From contig JAPKGU010000013.1 of assembly GCA_026647565.1 (NCBI GenBank), positions 1 through 39,128 of the forward strand: 39,128 bases of DNA. Reading direction: 5' to 3'. Position numbers and translations under genes: made by a program. The notes beneath the pieces are model-generated. The model had not been told where the DNA came from and made no database searches. It worked only from the letters and a program-made list of their open reading frames with translations. This DNA comes from Phycisphaerales bacterium (GTDB lineage Bacteria > Planctomycetota > Phycisphaerae > Phycisphaerales > UBA1924). Below, one piece after another: positions 17,727 through 26,832 of the stretch. Numbering within the stretch: position 1 is the first letter of the stretch; each line of letters opens with the position of its first letter.

Positions 17727-19067
17727 TCATGCCGTCGCATCAAGTCGCAGAACCCCGTGCGTCTCTTCGCGCAGCACAACCTGCGCCGAGGCCCATTGCC
17801 CCGCGCCGGGCTCCTGCCTCCAGACGCCCGAGACGTCGGACCGACTGGTTCGCGCCTCCGCGCTGCGCGACCCGCTCTCCTGCGTGTCGCGATCCTGTTC
17901 ACGCCGATCCTCGGCGCTCGGGCGGTCCCCGCCCTCGTGTTGCACGCCGCGCTCCGCGTGGCGTTCTTCGGTTGCGTTCACAGGCTGGTCGCTCCGCGAC
18001 GCCGCCTCGACGCGAATGTGCTCGACCCCGAGTCCGCGAGCCTCGAGCGCCGCGCGAAGGGATCCCGCCTCGCGTTCCAGCAAAGCGCGTGCCTCCTCAC
18101 CAGACGCCCGAATCGTCACGGAGACGCTGCCCTGCTCGATGCGAACAGTCGCCCTCACCTCCCCGAGATGCTCGGGACGAAGTCGGAGTGTGACCGTCCC
18201 GCCGTTCCCCTTCAGAACATGCGCCAGACCGCGCGCAACCTGCGCTCCGGGAGTCGCTTCCTGCTCGACCGTGAAGGGTGATGCGCCGCGTCCCGGCTCG
18301 TTTCCCGCGCGGCTTGCACGCCCGATCGATACCAACCTCGCAAGCCCGTCGCGGCCGAGCCCTTGATCGCCTCCGGTCGCGGGTCCGCTCTGCGCCGCCT
18401 GTGTGATCGGCGCATTCGAGACGGCCGCCTTCACGCCACTTGGTGAGATGCTCGCGATGGGTTCCAACCTCGCAGGCAGCTCCGCCTGCCCAAGACTCGG
18501 CGCGGTCACCACGCCCGGACCGGACGATCGCGGCCCGTGCGTCTGATACGCGTCGGCCCGTTGCAGCGGATCGATCCCCTCACGCCCGGATGCGACCCCG
18601 GTCTTGGAGACACGAATCTCACCGCCCTGTTCGGCCAGGGGACTCGCCCCCGCCTCCGTGGAGTCTGATTGGCCGCTGCCGGCCGCTGCACGATCCGTTG
18701 GCGACGCTGGTCGATGTCCGTCGCGTCCCTCTTGCTCACTCGCGCGTCCAACGGACCGGCTTTCCTCGCCTGCCGGCGCCGCGTCGCGGCCCGCGGCGTC
18801 GTCGCTCGACTGTCGGCGCGACGACTCGATCATCTCGGTCCTGGCATCGATCGCGCGTGCCTGCTGCTCGACTGGTCGTTCGACCGAGAGAAGCGACGCC
18901 AGCGAGACTCCGAATGCGGACGCGTCGGTACCGTTCGGCCAGAGCGACCGTTCGAAGACCGGGTCCTGGACCTTGCGCCTCTTGGTGTTCTGCGCGGCTC
19001 CGCCGCCGGATGAGATTCCTGTTGTCGGGTCGATCTCCGTCGCCCTGGCACTCACCTGGAGCGTCAA
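17727..19067 (-). CDS. fliK: Flagellar hook-length control protein FliK
   Basis: C-terminal GGTVTLRLRPEHLGEVRATVRIEQGSVSVTIRASGEEARALLEREAGSLRAALEARGLGVEHIRV. Low-complexity N-terminus. Next to flgD. Confidence 0.9.
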   Translation of the reverse strand: MTLQVSARATEIDPTTGISSGGGAAQNTKRRKVQDPVFERSLWPNGTDASAFGVSLASLLSVERPVEQQARAIDARTEMIESSRRQSSDDAAGRDAAPAGEESRSVGRASEQEGRDGHRPASPTDRAAAGSGQSDSTEAGASPLAEQGGEIRVSKTGVASGREGIDPLQRADAYQTHGPRSSGPGVVTAPSLGQAELPARLEPIASISPSGVKAAVSNAPITQAAQSGPATGGDQGLGRDGLARLVSIGRASRAGNEPGRGASPFTVEQEATPGAQVARGLAHVLKGNGGTVTLRLRPEHLGEVRATVRIEQGSVSVTIRASGEEARALLEREAGSLRAALEARGLGVEHIRVEAASRSDQPVNATEERHAERGVQHEGGDRPSAEDRREQDRDTQESGSRSAEARTSRSDVSGVWRQEPGAGQWASAQVVLREETHGVLRLDATA

Positions 19068-19076
19068 CCGTTCTCC

Positions 19077-19796
19077 TCACGGACCCGCGTTCGCCTGGGC
19101 TCCCTGTGCGTTCACCACCGGAACCTCGTTGCCGCGCGTCCGCAGTCGCTCCAGCAAATCGGCTGCCACGCCCGCCTGTCCGGTGGCGACCAGCTCGTTG
19201 AGTATGGCCGTGCGCTTGCGGTCCTGCATGGCGTTCAGATAGGACACCGCCTGCGACTCCTGGCCCCGTCCGAGCAGCTCGGTGAGCATGGTGGTTGCGT
19301 CCGCGGCCTCCATGCCTTCGAGGGCCGCGACGACCTTCTTGAACTGCTTGTCACCCTCGGTCTTCTTGATCTCGTCGCGAAGAGCGTTGAACGCCCGCTC
19401 GCGCTGCTCGAGGGCCGCGATGTCTGCGTCGATCTTGCGCTGGTCCCGCGCAATCGCTTCCTGGAGCATGCGCACCTCTTTGCGCAGCCGTTCGAGGCGT
19501 TGCTCCTCGTCGGCGTTGCGCTGCACGCGCATGTCCATTGCGTCCGCAACGGGGATGGGAGCGCCTTCTCTGGCCTTGGCGTCCGCCTCGGCTTGCTGCT
19601 CGGCGGCGAGCCGCGCCGCCTCCTCCTGCTCGACGCGGGACCTTTCCTCAGCGACGGTTTCGACGAAGACCGCCCGTACCTTGTGCACGCGCTCGCGATC
19701 GACCCTGCCGCCCGCGACGAGCCATCCGACGATCCCGAGGATCGCGACCATGTTGGCGACCGCCATGAAGGAGAGTGCGTTCCAGATCGTTCGCAT
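19077..19796 (-). CDS. MotE/MgtE-N-like coiled-coil membrane protein
   Basis: N-terminal TM from MRTIWNALSFMAVANMVAILGIVGWL, coiled coil, then VVAALEGMEAADATTMLTELLGRGQESQAVSYLNAMQDRKRTAILNEL. Between fliJ and fliK. Confidence 0.75.
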   Translation of the reverse strand: MRTIWNALSFMAVANMVAILGIVGWLVAGGRVDRERVHKVRAVFVETVAEERSRVEQEEAARLAAEQQAEADAKAREGAPIPVADAMDMRVQRNADEEQRLERLRKEVRMLQEAIARDQRKIDADIAALEQRERAFNALRDEIKKTEGDKQFKKVVAALEGMEAADATTMLTELLGRGQESQAVSYLNAMQDRKRTAILNELVATGQAGVAADLLERLRTRGNEVPVVNAQGAQANAGP

Positions 19797-20296
19797 CACC
19801 AGGCCCCTTGATCGTGGCGCGTCGCGCGCCCGTGCCCCATCACCGTCAGATCGTCGAGCGATCGCTGCTCCAGCCGTCCCTGCTCGGTACGCCATTCATT
19901 CCATCGGCGTTCGCGAAGGTCCTGGATCGCCAGGCGCCGGCGCGCCGCTTCGAGAAGCGCCGCCCTGGCCTCGGCCACCCTCTTCCGGGCGGACGCGAGC
20001 GTGAGAATCGAACGCTTGAACTCAGCCATCTCCTTGATCGTCGCGCCGGCCTGCAACCGGACCTCGCGCACGTCGACCCCTCCGCGCTGATCGCCACCCG
20101 GTTCACTTGGGCTCGGTCCGACCAACTGCTGTCTCCACTCCTGGCGTGCCGCCTCGATCCGCGCCTGGATGCGGCGCATCTCGCGCTCGGCTTCCAGTCG
20201 GGCCGCTTCACGCTCGGCGAGGGCACGCTGCGCCCGCTCCTCCTCGCGGATCCGCTGCTTCATCACGGGCTCGAGCGTGAACACAAACCTTGGCAT
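19796..20296 (-). CDS. fliJ: Flagellar export chaperone FliJ-like
   Basis: MPRFVFTLEPVMKQRIREEERAQRALAEREAARLEAEREMRRIQ; coiled coil; directly downstream of fliI. Confidence 0.85.
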   Translation of the reverse strand: MPRFVFTLEPVMKQRIREEERAQRALAEREAARLEAEREMRRIQARIEAARQEWRQQLVGPSPSEPGGDQRGGVDVREVRLQAGATIKEMAEFKRSILTLASARKRVAEARAALLEAARRRLAIQDLRERRWNEWRTEQGRLEQRSLDDLTVMGHGRATRHDQGAW

Positions 20297-20312
20297 CTCG
20301 GCGAGACCTCAC

Positions 20313-21734
20313 TCAGGCACGGGCCTTTGCCGCGTTTCGCTTCTGAACCATGTCCCCGGACATGAGCGCAATCTTGAGGAGCTCGGCGCGGGCCTCCTCG
20401 TACGAGGCGCGGTCGTCGCGTCCCTGCCTCAGGAGCGCATCGATCCTGGGCATCAGCTCGATCGCCACGTCGGTCTCCGCGCTCGACCCGTGGGCGTACG
20501 CGCCGATCCGCACAAGCTCGTCGACCTCCCGGTACATCGAGACCAGACGCTGCACCTGGCGTCGCGCGGACTGGTGCCCCTTATCGGAGACGTCGTCGGC
20601 GACGCGGCTGATCGAGTCGAGCACATCGATCGCCGGATAATGGCCTCGCTGCGCGAGCTTTCGCGAGAGCCAGACGTGCCCGTCGAGGATGCCCCGCGCC
20701 GCGTCGGCCACCGGCTCGGTCATGTCGTCGCCCTCGACGAGCACGCTGAACAGGCCAGTCACCGAACCCGTGCCCCCGCCCGGCAGATCGACGGCCCCTG
20801 CACGCTCGAGCAGCTGCGCAAGCGCCGAGAAGACGCTGGGCGTGTACCCGCGCGTCGCCGGCGGTTCACCAACCGACAGGCCGATCTGACGCTGGGCGTG
20901 CGCGAACCGGGTCACGGAGTCCATGATGAGCAGCACGTCCATCCCGCGATCGCGACAGTCCTCGGAGACCGCCATCGCCGCCATCGCGGCGCGAACCCGC
21001 ATCAGGGGCGACTCGTCTCCGGTCGAGACGACGACGACGGCGCGCGAAAGCCCCTCCTCGCCCAGGACGTGCTCGACGAAGTCCTTGACCTCGCGACCTC
21101 GCTCGCCGATCAATGCAATCACCGAAACATCGGCGCTCGTGCGCTTCGCGATTGTGCCGACCAGCGTGCTCTTGCCGACGCCTGGCCCCGCGAAGATCCC
21201 CATCCGCTGGCCCTTCCCCATCGTCAGCATCAGGTCGATCGCGCGTACGCCCGTCTCGATCCGCTCGGTCACACGCCGACGCGACAAGGCGCCGATCGGC
21301 GCCGGCGCGAGCAGCCGCGGCGAAAGCCCCTCCGGATTTCCCTTCCCGTCGATCGGCCTGCCCAGACCGTCGATCACACGCCCGATCAGCGATGGCCCTG
21401 CACCGATCGTGGGTGAGACCTGCTCGCCCACGGCGGCGTCCCCCGGGCGAATCCCGTCGATCCGACCGAGCATCATCACCTGGGCCTGCGTGCGCGAGAA
21501 CCCGACGATCTCGCCGAGAGACACCTCTGAAGACCTGTCCGCTTGCCCCGTCGTGCTGCCCGCGCGCTCGATCGAGACCAGCGTGCCGACCGGGAGCGGG
21601 AGATCATCGACAAGCACCGTCATCCCGCGCAGCCCCGCGACGCGTCCCGTTGCCCGGATCCCCTGCACGCGTGAGAGCACGGACAACTCCGGCCCCAGAC
21701 CGAGGGTCACGCCGCTGGGGTGAACGCCGCTCAT
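20313..21734 (-). CDS. fliI: Flagellar export ATPase FliI
   Basis: Walker A GIFAGPGVGKSTLVGTIAKRTSADVSVIALIGERGREVKDFVEH, LLIMDSVTRFAHAQRQIGLSVGEPPATRGYTPSVF. Confidence 0.97.
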   Translation of the reverse strand: MSGVHPSGVTLGLGPELSVLSRVQGIRATGRVAGLRGMTVLVDDLPLPVGTLVSIERAGSTTGQADRSSEVSLGEIVGFSRTQAQVMMLGRIDGIRPGDAAVGEQVSPTIGAGPSLIGRVIDGLGRPIDGKGNPEGLSPRLLAPAPIGALSRRRVTERIETGVRAIDLMLTMGKGQRMGIFAGPGVGKSTLVGTIAKRTSADVSVIALIGERGREVKDFVEHVLGEEGLSRAVVVVSTGDESPLMRVRAAMAAMAVSEDCRDRGMDVLLIMDSVTRFAHAQRQIGLSVGEPPATRGYTPSVFSALAQLLERAGAVDLPGGGTGSVTGLFSVLVEGDDMTEPVADAARGILDGHVWLSRKLAQRGHYPAIDVLDSISRVADDVSDKGHQSARRQVQRLVSMYREVDELVRIGAYAHGSSAETDVAIELMPRIDALLRQGRDDRASYEEARAELLKIALMSGDMVQKRNAAKARA

Positions 21735-22543
21735 GCCGCGTGTCTCTTGTCCGACGCGTCCCTCAGACGCGCGTCCTGGAGAAGCGAGTCCCTTCCGTCA
21801 GCGCTCTCCGAGGGCTCGCCCGGCGCACCCGCCTGAGGGGAGACGACGTTCACGCCGATCGCGCCGGCGAGTCGCTCGATCTGCGTGCGGATCGTCGCGT
21901 CGATCGTGCCTCCCGCGTCCGTGCGGATGATGCAGCCGCCGCGCTCGACGCGCGGATCGCAGACCAGCGTCGTGTGCGTGACCTCGGCGAACTTCGAGAC
22001 AAGAGCGGGCATCGCCTCTCGAACGATCGGCTCATCCTCGGGGGAGATGGCGACCGTGATCCGTGATTCCCTTGCCAGGAGCGAGAGCGCGGCATCCATC
22101 TGCGCGAGGACCGCAAGCGCGTCGGACGCGATGGCGCGCCGGGCAACTCGTTCCGCGACCGCAACGGCAAGACTGAGCGCGTCTCGCCGCAACGCGCCGA
22201 GCATCTCGATCCGGGACGCCTCGAACGCTCCGATCGCTCCCTGCCAGGACGCCACGACGCCGGCCAGCGCCGCGCCCCGCTCGACCAGGGCCGCGTTTCG
22301 GCCCTCTTCCAGCCCGCTGTCCCGCCCCTCCTCCAGCCCCTTCTCGTATCCGAGGCGGTGCCCCTCTTCGCGTGCATCGGCGATCAATCGGTCGCGTTCG
22401 GCCCTCGCCTCGGCGAGGATGCGCTCCGCCTCGGCACGGGCCGACGCGATGTGGCGCTCCCCTTCGCGCGCGATATCGCCGAGATTCATGACGAGCGCCT
22501 CCCGCGCCGCCCGCTCGACCTCGGCTCGCCTGATCATGCCCAT
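21731..22543 (-). CDS. fliH: Flagellar assembly protein FliH
   Basis: Coiled-coil N-terminus rich in AEAERILAEARAERDRLIADAREEG, FliH-like C-terminus. ATG at 22543 has a GGAG upstream; the ORF-track start is TTG. Confidence 0.87.
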   Translation of the reverse strand: MGMIRRAEVERAAREALVMNLGDIAREGERHIASARAEAERILAEARAERDRLIADAREEGHRLGYEKGLEEGRDSGLEEGRNAALVERGAALAGVVASWQGAIGAFEASRIEMLGALRRDALSLAVAVAERVARRAIASDALAVLAQMDAALSLLARESRITVAISPEDEPIVREAMPALVSKFAEVTHTTLVCDPRVERGGCIIRTDAGGTIDATIRTQIERLAGAIGVNVVSPQAGAPGEPSESADGRDSLLQDARLRDASDKRHAA

Positions 22544-22592
22544 CGCACTCGCTCCGCGCCCGACGATCCGGGCGATCAACTCCGCACTCTCG

Positions 22593-23630
22593 TCAGACCA
22601 TCATCTCGCTCTCGCCGCGACCCGAGATCACGACGTCGCCCGACTCCTCGAGACGTCTGACGATGTCCACGATCCGCTGCTGGGCCGCCTCGACGTCGCT
22701 CACACGCACCGGACCCATGTACTCCATGTCCTCCTTGATCATCGCGGCGGCCCGCTCGGACATGTTGCCGAAGATCTTCTCCTTCAGGTCCTCGCTCGCG
22801 GTCTTGAGCGCCAGCGCGAGCTCGCTGTTCTCGACCTCCTTCAGCACGGCCTGGATGCCCTTGCCGTTCACCATCAGGATGTCCTCGAAGACGAACATCA
22901 GGCGGCGGATCTGCTCGACCAGATCGGGGTCATCCGCCTCCAGTCCCTCCATGATCAGCTTCTCGGTAGAGCGATCGGCCAGGTTGAGGATCTCGGCGAC
23001 CGTCGGCACGCCGCCGGCCTTCTCCATCGACTGCGTCAGCATGCTCGCAAGCCGGCTCTCCAGCCCCTTTTCAACCTCGCGGATGACCTCGGGGTTCGTC
23101 TGCTCCATGTTGGCGATCCGCTTGATCACCTCGACCTGCTTCTGCACCGGGAGCCCGCCGATGATCTCCGCCGCCTTGTGGTGCGGCAGATGGCACGTGA
23201 TCAGCGCGATCGTCTGTGGGTGCTCGTCCTGGATGAACGTGAGAAGGTTGTCCGTCTCCGCGCGCTGCAGGAAGCTGAAAGGCGTTTTCTGAACCTGCGT
23301 CTGGATCTGCGCGAGCACGCGCTCGGCCTGCTTCGGATCGAGAGACTGCGCCAGCACCTGCTTGGCGTAGTCAAGCCCGCCCTCGTTGGCGAAACGCTGC
23401 GCGATCGTCAGGTTGTAGAACTCCTCCACCACCGCCGCCTGGAGCGCGTCCGGAACCCGCCCAAGCCCCGCAAGTTCACGCGTGACCTCCTCCACCGTCT
23501 CCGCCGGCAGAGACTTGAGCATCAGCGCCGCCTGCTCGGGACCGATCGCCAGCAGGAGGATCGCGGCCTTCGTCAGCCCCTCCAGCTCGGCCGGATCGCT
23601 CGGCAACTTGTCGTGCGGCTTCCTGGCCAT
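22593..23630 (-). CDS. fliG: Flagellar motor switch protein FliG
   Basis: KAAILLLAIGPEQAALMLKSL, LITCHLPHHKAAEIIGGLP, FVFEDILMVNGKGIQAVLKEVENSELALALKTASEDLKEKIFGNMSERAAAMIKEDMEYMGPVRVSDVEAAQQRIVDIVRRLEE. Confidence 0.97.
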   Translation of the reverse strand: MARKPHDKLPSDPAELEGLTKAAILLLAIGPEQAALMLKSLPAETVEEVTRELAGLGRVPDALQAAVVEEFYNLTIAQRFANEGGLDYAKQVLAQSLDPKQAERVLAQIQTQVQKTPFSFLQRAETDNLLTFIQDEHPQTIALITCHLPHHKAAEIIGGLPVQKQVEVIKRIANMEQTNPEVIREVEKGLESRLASMLTQSMEKAGGVPTVAEILNLADRSTEKLIMEGLEADDPDLVEQIRRLMFVFEDILMVNGKGIQAVLKEVENSELALALKTASEDLKEKIFGNMSERAAAMIKEDMEYMGPVRVSDVEAAQQRIVDIVRRLEESGDVVISGRGESEMMV

Positions 23631-23642
23631 CGATCGCTCCCG

Positions 23643-25394
23643 TCAGTGGTCCGTCTGCAGCCAGCGGTTCAGCATCCGCGTGGTGCCCGACGGGTCGTTC
23701 GTCACCATCTCGGACAACTGCTCCAGCATCTTCTGCACACGCACCGAGTCCTCTTCGATCTCGATCCCGGCCATCGCCGTCTCCGTTTCATCCGCCTCAC
23801 CCACCACGCTCGAACCGGTCTCCAGCGTCGGCGGCACTCCCATCAGCTCCGCCGGAGAGGGAAGCTCGGGCGTCTTGCCGCCGCGCTTGACCATCATCAC
23901 CATCATGCCCACGGCCACGAGCGCGAGCAGCCCGAGCACGCCCTTCTCGATCACCGAGGATCCCTCACCGAGGGCGAGCACGCCGCCGCCGCCGGAACCG
24001 AACAACCCCGCCTTGCTCTCGGAACCCACGCCGGCCGGAGGCACCTCGATCGGCACGAGCGAGACGCTGACGACGCCCTCGGACTGGGACGTCTTGAGGT
24101 GTGGCAGGAGGCTCGCCCGGATCGTCGCCGAGATCTCGTCGAAACGATCCCTGATCTCCTGCGCGCTCACGGTTGATTCTCCCGCTCCGGCACCGCCCGT
24201 TGCGCCCGCCTCCTTCGATCGACGGACCAGCCCCTCGACATAGCCCTCCGGCACGTTGATGCTCGCGGCGTACCTCGTCGGGTTCCCTCGCGCATCGAGC
24301 ACGCGCTCGACTTTCGAGCCGATCCGGTTGTCCATCTCCATCTGCGAGTCTTTCTTCTCGCTCCGAGGCCCCCCGCCGCCGCTTCCTCGCGCGATGTCCT
24401 GGGACTGGTTGGACCGAAGCCCCGGCTCGCCGTTTCCGGCCCCGCCGCCGCCCTCGGAGTTCGTCGTCTTGGTCTCGCGAGCCGGCAGGGAGACGGTGCC
24501 TCCCTCCTCCGGCGAGTTGTACGTGGTCGACTGCCAGTCACGCCGCGTGAGGTCCACCTCGGCGGTCACGGCCACCACCACGCCCGGGATGTGCGACACG
24601 AGCTCGAGCAGTTGCTTGCGCTTGCGGTCTTCTTCCGCCGCGACCGCCTCCCGATACTGGTTCGGCGTCGTGTCGTCCTCCGCTGTGGGCGTCCGCTGAC
24701 GGCCCGTGGAACCGTCGATCACGCGCACGCTCTCGACCGCCAGGCCGGCCTTTGCGCCGCTCACGAGCGAGGCGACCGCATCGACCGTCGGCTGCTCGAT
24801 CGCCCGCCCGTTCTCCGTGAAGATCGTCACCGAGGCGGTCGGCTTCCGCACGGCGGAGCCCAGTCCCTGGGCCTGCGGCGCATCGATCAGCACCGTCGCG
24901 GACTTGATGCCGCGGAAGTTGCCGATGACCCGAGACAGCTCGTTCTGGAGCGCGATCTGGAAGATCTGGTCGTTCTGGGTCCGCGAGTTCTGCCAGCTCT
25001 GCTTGTCGATGATGTTGCGGAACAGCACCGTCGTGTCGTCGGGCAGCGAGTTCTCTTCCTGGAGCATCGCCAGGGCCCGCCCCTGGGCGCCCGGCTCGAC
25101 CATGAGGCGTCCATCCTGCTCGCGAACCTGGAAGTTCGAGGCACGCAGAATGGTGGCTGCTCGCTGCTGGTCCGCGGGTGGCACGCCCGGGAGCAGCTCG
25201 ACGAGTGCCGGCTTCCCCGCGTATTGCGCGACAAGGAACATGGCCATGGCCGCGACAACCGCGATGGCGCCGATGAGCACCTTCTGCGTGGACGAAAGCC
25301 CACCCAGGTGCTTCCTGATCGTCGCCGTGGCCTGGCGCAAGCGTTCCACGCGGGGGCCTCCTGCCGCTCGGTCTCCGCTCCACGGAGACACCAC
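23643..25394 (-). CDS. fliF: Flagellar MS-ring protein FliF
   Basis: YcsJ/FliF motifs NFQVREQDGRLMVEPG, LQNELSRVIGNFRGIKSATVLIDAP, PTASVTIFTENGRAIEQPTVDAVASLVSGAKAGL; C-terminal TM. A GTG start at 25343 is also possible. Confidence 0.97.
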   Translation of the reverse strand: MVSPWSGDRAAGGPRVERLRQATATIRKHLGGLSSTQKVLIGAIAVVAAMAMFLVAQYAGKPALVELLPGVPPADQQRAATILRASNFQVREQDGRLMVEPGAQGRALAMLQEENSLPDDTTVLFRNIIDKQSWQNSRTQNDQIFQIALQNELSRVIGNFRGIKSATVLIDAPQAQGLGSAVRKPTASVTIFTENGRAIEQPTVDAVASLVSGAKAGLAVESVRVIDGSTGRQRTPTAEDDTTPNQYREAVAAEEDRKRKQLLELVSHIPGVVVAVTAEVDLTRRDWQSTTYNSPEEGGTVSLPARETKTTNSEGGGGAGNGEPGLRSNQSQDIARGSGGGGPRSEKKDSQMEMDNRIGSKVERVLDARGNPTRYAASINVPEGYVEGLVRRSKEAGATGGAGAGESTVSAQEIRDRFDEISATIRASLLPHLKTSQSEGVVSVSLVPIEVPPAGVGSESKAGLFGSGGGGVLALGEGSSVIEKGVLGLLALVAVGMMVMMVKRGGKTPELPSPAELMGVPPTLETGSSVVGEADETETAMAGIEIEEDSVRVQKMLEQLSEMVTNDPSGTTRMLNRWLQTDH

Positions 25395-25473
25395 CCGCCG
25401 GGCGACACCCGACAGGCGACCCCTACCTTCGGCAACAGTCGGTGCTTTGCTTCAAACCTGCGCACCCGATCGC

Positions 25474-25488
25474 GCACAAGCCGCGCCA
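25474..25488 (-). promoter_or_regulatory. Candidate sigma-54 -24/-12 promoter upstream of fliF
   Basis: Minus strand TGGCGCG-GCTT-GTGC, with GG-N10-GC spacing, in the fliE-fliF intergenic region. Confidence 0.7.
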
Positions 25489-25521
25489 TCCGGTCGATTC
25501 CCGCGCTCGCGGGCCCGCGCG

Positions 25522-25854
25522 TCAGACGCGCATCTGCTTGACCTCTTCGAGCGCCTCCATCATGCGATTGCGGACGCTCTGGAGCGCCCTGAAGGCCAGG
25601 TCCGCCTTCTGCGTCGCAAGGATGACGCCCTCAACATCCGACCGCTCGCCGGTCTGGAGCTGTTCGATCGCGCGCGTGGCGTCCTGCTGCAACTGGTTCA
25701 CCTGATCGATGTTACGCATCAGCGTGTCGCGGAACGTGGGTGAACCGGGTTGATCACCCGGCGTGCCCTTGGCGCCCGAGGCAGGGCCGAGCCCAGCCGG
25801 ACCTCGCACCCCGCCCGCCCCGTTTCCTCCGATGAATCCCAGCGGATCGGCCAT
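25522..25854 (-). CDS. fliE: Flagellar hook-basal body complex protein FliE
   Basis: GERSDVEGVILATQKADLAFRALQSVRNRMMEALEEVKQMRV C-terminus. Confidence 0.95.
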   Translation of the reverse strand: MADPLGFIGGNGAGGVRGPAGLGPASGAKGTPGDQPGSPTFRDTLMRNIDQVNQLQQDATRAIEQLQTGERSDVEGVILATQKADLAFRALQSVRNRMMEALEEVKQMRV

Positions 25855-25894
25855 CGCTCAGCACTCCCGGTCACTTCCCGTCGCCACCATCTTC

Positions 25895-25909
25895 GCACGC
25901 ACCGTGCCA
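25895..25909 (-). promoter_or_regulatory. Candidate sigma-54 -24/-12 promoter upstream of fliE
   Basis: Minus strand TGGCACG-GTGC-GTGC: perfect -24 half, GG-N10-GC spacing, predicted TSS about 30 nt before the fliE ATG. Confidence 0.78.
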
Positions 25910-25927
25910 ACTGTCCAGCCACCCGAT

Positions 25928-26344
25928 TCAGGCGAGCAGACGGAGCGCCTGCGACAGCATGGTCTTGGTCGCCTCGGCCGCTTGCACGTTCGCCTCGTAG
26001 GAGCGGACCGCCTCCATGGCGTTGAGCTGCTCGACGATCGGATTGATGTCCGGGACTTTGATGTACCCGCGCTCGTCGGCGAACGGATGATCCGGGTCGT
26101 GCCGCTCAGTGAGCGCCCCCTCGTTGATGGAGACCCGAGCCACGTGCACGCCGAGCGCTCTCCCCTCCTCGGATGAAGCGTTCGGATCACCCGGCGCGAA
26201 CATGACCTCCCGCCGGCGATAGGGGTTGTATCGACCCTGGGCGTCCACGAGCGTGTTCCGATTCGCGATGTTCGCCGAGATGGACGCGAACCGCGTCCGC
26301 TCGGCGACCATGCCGCTCGTCGAGATGTCAAGTGACCCGTACAT
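25928..26344 (-). CDS. flgC: Flagellar rod protein FlgC
   Basis: MYGSLDISTSGMVAERTRFASISANIANRNT...GYIKVPDINPIVEQLNAMEAVRSYEANVQAAEATKTMLSQALRLL. Confidence 0.96.
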   Translation of the reverse strand: MYGSLDISTSGMVAERTRFASISANIANRNTLVDAQGRYNPYRRREVMFAPGDPNASSEEGRALGVHVARVSINEGALTERHDPDHPFADERGYIKVPDINPIVEQLNAMEAVRSYEANVQAAEATKTMLSQALRLLA

Positions 26345-26363
26345 CTGCGCGGCTCCTCAGCGA

Positions 26364-26816
26364 TCACGCCCGCTGGGCGATCGCGGACTTCATGATCTCG
26401 GACTGACTGCGGTACAGATCGACCGCGACGCGAAAGGCCGCGGTGTTCTCCGCGAGGTCCTGCATCAGCCGTTCGAGGTCGCGGTTCCCCCGGTCGTGAA
26501 AGGCAACCCCGCCCCCGGAAACCACCGGCTTCAGACGCAGGCCGGTGGGTCCGAGAGAGATCGGACCGTCGGACTCTCCGGCGTCGCCGCCGAGCGGCCC
26601 GGTCGTGCCCCCGGCGGAATCTGCCCGATCGCGCCGCTCCTGCAGCATGGCGCGCAGGAACTGCTGAAAGGACTCCGGGGACACGTCCGTCTGCACGTGC
26701 GAGGGCGTGCTCAGGTTCGCGATGTTGTGCGCGATCAGCTTCTGCCGTTGCGAGGCATACCCGATCGCCAGTTCCAGCGCCGGCATCGCACCCGCATTGA
26801 CAACGCCATCGATCAT
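26364..26816 (-). CDS. flgB: Flagellar rod protein FlgB
   Basis: MIDGVVNAGAMPALELAIGYASQRQKLIAHNIANLSTP; C-terminal YRSQSEIMKSAIAQRA. True start is inside the longer 26364..27326 ORF. Confidence 0.92.
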   Translation of the reverse strand: MIDGVVNAGAMPALELAIGYASQRQKLIAHNIANLSTPSHVQTDVSPESFQQFLRAMLQERRDRADSAGGTTGPLGGDAGESDGPISLGPTGLRLKPVVSGGGVAFHDRGNRDLERLMQDLAENTAAFRVAVDLYRSQSEIMKSAIAQRA

Positions 26817-26832
26817 CGGTCCAGTGCCCCTC

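Noticed and set aside
20580-20587. CCGATAAG on minus strand resembling the recurrent element
   Set aside because: Inside fliI coding sequence and lacks the flanking CGT/GGGTGA context.
21885-24176. 763-aa plus-strand ORF opposite fliH/fliG/fliF
   Set aside because: Shadow ORF in high-GC DNA. Low-complexity His/Arg/Leu-rich translation with no recognisable domain; opposite strand carries unambiguous fliH, fliG and fliF.
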